From: Bradyrhizobium sp. SK17
GTDB taxonomy: Bacteria; Pseudomonadota; Alphaproteobacteria; Rhizobiales; Xanthobacteraceae
Direction of reading: 5' to 3'
DNA: 64,000 bases
NCBI RefSeq assembly: GCF_002831585.1
Contig: NZ_CP025113.1
Span: forward strand, 6,525,001-6,589,000
Shown: piece after piece, positions 61,303-64,000 of the stretch
Layout of the letters: each line of letters begins with the position of its first letter
Position numbering within the stretch: the stretch's first letter is position 1
Program-made: the position numbers and the translations under genes
Notes under the pieces: model-generated
What the model saw: only the letters and a program-made list of their open reading frames with translations
Database searches by the model: none
What the model was told of the DNA's origin: nothing

Positions 61303-62580
61303 ATTCTCCATCGCTTCATAGACGAGCTGTTTCAAGGTCCGCTGAATCCGCTGACGTTCGCTCGGCGTCTGCTCCAGCAGGACGAAGAAGAAGTCCTGCT
61401 TGCGGTCGATGACATAGTAGCAGCCGCTGGCGCCATCCCATTTCAGTTCGCCGAGATCGCCGGGCGGCGGCGGCTTGGCATTGCCCGGATCGGTGCGCAC
61501 CGCGATCCCAAGCCCAAAGCCAAAGCCGTCACCGGGGAAGTAGAAAAAGTCGCGCTGCACGCCGGAGCCCGGGCCGACACGATCCGTCGTCAATTCCTTG
61601 AACGTCTCGGGCTTCATGATGGTCTTGCCATCGGAGGTGCCGCCGTTGAGCAGCATCTGCGCGAAGCGCGAATAGTCCGCCATGGTCGAGACCATGCCGC
61701 CGGAGGCGGACTCCCATTTCTTGACCTTGGTCGGATCGTTGACCCGGCCGACCCGGAAGTCGCTGTCGTTCGGCATCGGCTCGGCCATCAGCTTCTGCTT
61801 CTCCGGATCGGTGACGAAGAAGCCGGTGTCCTTCATGCCGAGCGGGCCGAGCAGCCTTTCCTGCTCGATCGTCGAGAGCTTCTCGCCGGTGGTCACCTCC
61901 ATCACACGCGCCAGAATGTCGGTGGAATGGCCGTATTGCCAGAGCTCGCCGGGCTGGTTGTGCAGCGGTAGCTTGGCGATCCGCTCGGCGAATTCGGCGA
62001 GATCGAAATCACCGCCATAGATGTTGGCTTCCTTGTAGGCCTTGCGGACCAGGCTATCGCCATAGAAACCGTAGGTGATGCCCGACGTATGCGTCATCAG
62101 ATCGAGGATCGTGATCGGCCGCTTCAGCGGCACCAGCTCGAGCGTCTTGGTACCGTCCTCGGCCTTCTTCTCGACCCCGACCTTCATGTTGGCAAAGGAA
62201 GGAATGTATTTCGAGACGGGATCGTCGAGCTTGTATTTGCCCTCCTCCAGCAGCTGCACCGAGGCCACGGCGGTGATCGACTTGGACATCGACGCCAGGC
62301 GGAAGATGGTCTTGTCGGTGATAGGCACCTTGCTGACCACGTCCTGCACGCCGAAGGCCTCGTGATACACCGGCTTGCCGTGCTGCTGGATCAGGACGAT
62401 GGCGCCCGGAATCTTGCCGGTCGCGACCTCGTTCTTGAAGAACTCGCCGATCCTGGCGAGCTTGTCGGGATTGAAATGGGCACCCGCCGGAATCTCGTAG
62501 GTGCCTTCGGCATGTGCCAACGGAGCCGCAAGCATCACTGCGGCGGCCGCGGCCGCGCGCCAAAACCCAAATGAAATCAT
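61300..62580 (-). CDS. Class C beta-lactamase-like serine hydrolase (copy 2)
   Basis: 426 residues from ATG 62580 (MISFGFWRAAAAAAVMLAAP), with GGGGAGGGA upstream and a signal peptide ending LAHAEGTYE. The SxxK motif is SMSKSITAVASVQLLEEGKY, the Tyr motif QYGHSTDILARVMEVTTGEK, and the C-terminus ELKWDGASGCYYVIDRKQDF. It resembles copy 1 throughout, including KNEVATGKIPGAIVLIQQHG versus RNEVATGKIPGAILLLQQHG. The pair is a tandem duplication separated by repeats. Substrate unknown. Confidence 0.9.
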   Translation of the reverse strand: MISFGFWRAAAAAAVMLAAPLAHAEGTYEIPAGAHFNPDKLARIGEFFKNEVATGKIPGAIVLIQQHGKPVYHEAFGVQDVVSKVPITDKTIFRLASMSKSITAVASVQLLEEGKYKLDDPVSKYIPSFANMKVGVEKKAEDGTKTLELVPLKRPITILDLMTHTSGITYGFYGDSLVRKAYKEANIYGGDFDLAEFAERIAKLPLHNQPGELWQYGHSTDILARVMEVTTGEKLSTIEQERLLGPLGMKDTGFFVTDPEKQKLMAEPMPNDSDFRVGRVNDPTKVKKWESASGGMVSTMADYSRFAQMLLNGGTSDGKTIMKPETFKELTTDRVGPGSGVQRDFFYFPGDGFGFGLGIAVRTDPGNAKPPPPGDLGELKWDGASGCYYVIDRKQDFFFVLLEQTPSERQRIQRTLKQLVYEAMEN

Positions 62581-62629
62581 TCGATCTATCCCTCCCCGGA
62601 TATCACAGAGAAGTGTAGCGGCGGTATCA

Positions 62630-63175
62630 TCAGGCACAAGGGCTCCCGAAGGCGTCCAGGACCTCCTGATGGAGTGCACCGCTTGGGGCGGAGAAACAGC
62701 AGAAGATGATGTGCTCGACGCCGGGGGCGGCGGCCAGTGTGTCGACGACAGTCTTGACGGCGATCTGCGCGGCACGATCTGCTGGAAAACGATAGATCCC
62801 GGTCGAGATGGCGGGGAAAGCGACCGAGGCAAGGCCATGCCCTTCGCACAGCTCCATCGAGCGCCGATAGCAGGATGCAAGCAGAGCATCCTCGTCGAGC
62901 TTGCCACCATTCCACACCGGGCCGACGGTATGGATCACATGCCTGGCGGGTAACCGATAGCCCTTGGTGATCTTGGCTTCGCCGGTCTTGCAGCCATGAA
63001 GCATACGACATTCGGCGACGAGATCAGGCCCAGCGGCGCGATGGATTGCGCCGTCGACGCCGCCACCACCGAGCAGCGATGAGTTGGCCGCGTTGACGAT
63101 GGCGTCAACGCGCAGGGTCGTGATGTCGGTAACGATGACTTCGAGCCGCGCCTTGCCGATCTGGCGCGCGGTCAA
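62630..63175 (-). CDS. Macro-domain protein (O-acetyl-ADP-ribose deacetylase-like)
   Basis: 181 residues. The macro-domain signature is strong: [60 protein letters not shown] and [19 protein letters not shown]. YmdB-like members remove ADP-ribose or the acetyl group from O-acetyl-ADP-ribose. It begins three bases after the glutaredoxin gene, so they are likely cotranscribed. Confidence 0.92.
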   Translation of the reverse strand: MTARQIGKARLEVIVTDITTLRVDAIVNAANSSLLGGGGVDGAIHRAAGPDLVAECRMLHGCKTGEAKITKGYRLPARHVIHTVGPVWNGGKLDEDALLASCYRRSMELCEGHGLASVAFPAISTGIYRFPADRAAQIAVKTVVDTLAAAPGVEHIIFCCFSAPSGALHQEVLDAFGSPCA

Positions 63176-63177
63176 GG

Positions 63178-63510
63178 TCAGGCGGCCACGTCGACCGGGA
63201 TGCCCTTGTCGGCGAACAGCTGCTGCAATTCACCGGCCTGGAACATCTCGCGGATGATGTCGCAACCGCCGACGAACTCGCCCTTCACATAGAGCTGCGG
63301 GATCGTCGGCCAGTTCGAATAGACCTTGATGCCGTTGCGCAGCTCGGCCGATTCGAGAACGTTGAGGCCTTTGTAGCCGACACCGATGTGGTCGAGGATC
63401 TGCACGACCTGACCGGAAAACCCGCACTGCGGGAATTGCGGCGTGCCCTTCATGAACAGCACGACGTCGTTCGACTTCACTTCGTTGTCGATGAATTGCT
63501 CGATGCTCAT
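63178..63510 (-). CDS. grxD: Monothiol glutaredoxin, Grx4 family
   Basis: 110 residues from ATG 63510 ([20 protein letters not shown]). The monothiol motif is CGFS in [19 protein letters not shown], and [20 protein letters not shown] gives the cis-Pro and GG glutathione loops. Such proteins carry or sense Fe-S clusters with BolA. It has A/T-rich sequence upstream near 63580-63620, a likely promoter region. Confidence 0.94.
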   Translation of the reverse strand: MSIEQFIDNEVKSNDVVLFMKGTPQFPQCGFSGQVVQILDHIGVGYKGLNVLESAELRNGIKVYSNWPTIPQLYVKGEFVGGCDIIREMFQAGELQQLFADKGIPVDVAA

Positions 63511-63804
63511 TTTCGCTTCCTTGCGTAGGCGGCGCTCTCAGGCCCTGACGGGCCGGCCCACCCTTCTAACCCGCGACTACCTATATATGTAGCTCAAACC
63601 ATTGTGCATCCAAAGCAAAATGGCAGAAATCTGGCATGCGGCCGGGGCCGGACAGCACCCCCTAAAAGCGCCGGGATTATCTGACGGACCCAATATCATC
63701 ATGGGGGAGGCTTTTTTCCCGTAACGGAGCCCCTATCTAGGACGAACTGTCCGTCTGGAACCAGATTGCCGAAGCAACGTTCTCCCCTCGAATCGGAGAC
63801 CCAT

Positions 63805-64000
63805 GTGACGAAACCAGCCTCTGCCGCGGCCGCCGTTACCGCCGCCTCGCCGTCACTATCCTCCGAATCCGCCTCGCTCCCCCAGCGTCTGGTGGAAGCC
63901 TACCGTGCGGTCCGCGACGAGACCGAGCGCCGGGCGGCGCCGCTCTCCCCGGAGGATCAGCTGATCCAGTCAATGCCGGATGCGAGCCCCGCCAAATGGC
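63805..64000 (+). CDS. egtB: Ergothioneine biosynthesis sulfoxide synthase EgtB, N-terminal part (runs off window)
   Basis: The frame starts at GTG 63805, with GGAG nine bases upstream, and is open at the window end, so about 65 residues are visible. After an Ala/Ser-rich N-terminus comes [20 protein letters not shown], then [20 protein letters not shown] and KW, the characteristic EgtB start of the DinB-like domain (usually continuing KWHLAH). EgtB joins cysteine or glutamylcysteine to hercynine with iron. EgtD is expected downstream. Confidence 0.88.
   Translation, partial: MTKPASAAAAVTAASPSLSSESASLPQRLVEAYRAVRDETERRAAPLSPEDQLIQSMPDASPAKW

Overview
This is a chromosomal window from a high-GC alphaproteobacterium, most likely Bradyrhizobium or a close relative in the Nitrobacteraceae. 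I infer this from codon use, the protein families present (liv-type ABC systems, pca and cox genes, DUF2778, DUF899 and DUF4189 proteins) and several intergenic palindromic repeat families that recall those of Bradyrhizobium genomes. No tRNA, rRNA, IS element, prophage or CRISPR array was recognised. Genes are densely packed on both strands, mostly in short operons.

Layout. 1-8 kb: a nitrilase 3' end, a CaiB-type CoA transferase, a DUF2778 (Tlde1-like) L,D-transpeptidase, a DUF899 protein, a two-gene lipid-sugar glycosyltransferase operon (GT39 plus GT2-GtrA) and two small envelope proteins. 8-15 kb: DUF72 and DUF488 proteins, PhzF, a GntR-MFS-amidohydrolase catabolic operon and an adenylate cyclase. 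15-19 kb: a self-regulated TetR-HlyD-ABC efflux operon. 19-21.6 kb: VOC, DUF2000, an alpha/beta hydrolase with an abnormal start, and a DUF4189 protein. 21.8-29 kb: a CO-dehydrogenase-like (cox) accessory cluster with CoxG, CoxS, CoxM, MoxR, CoxE, split XdhC and a molybdopterin/NTP-transferase fusion, but no large catalytic subunit. 29-32 kb: pcaB, pcaD and pcaC of the protocatechuate branch. 32.8-38 kb: a complete livHMGF plus substrate-binding-protein operon. 38-44 kb: P1 peptidase, EF-hand protein, ribulose-phosphate epimerase, a Ser/Thr kinase fused to a UspA domain, a phosphoesterase, and a TetR gene preceded by a translationally coupled 44-residue ORF. 44.6-46.7 kb: a three-gene operon with a MotA/TolQ/ExbB-type channel and two unrecognised membrane proteins. 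46.9-49 kb: a NarL-type two-component system. 49-57 kb: M20 hydrolase, agmatine deiminase, cytochrome b561, glutamate racemase, HpcH aldolase, a PQQ-associated relay module (metallohydrolase, CXXCW rhodanese, SoxYZ-like carrier), a cupin and an E2-like acyltransferase. 58-64 kb: rpsD (with a frameshift), threonine aldolase, two class-C serine hydrolases, a macro-domain protein, monothiol glutaredoxin and the start of egtB.

Most noteworthy: the uncharacterised ExbB-like motor operon at 44623-46664; a one-base deletion near the 3' end of rpsD; a cox cluster lacking coxL with tandemly repeated stop-codon segments at the coxS and coxM ends; two promoter/operator arrangements (TetR efflux and GntR) that predict leaderless mRNAs; a TetR operator overlapping the promoter of a coupled small ORF; and a serine hydrolase whose start codon lies inside an intergenic repeat.
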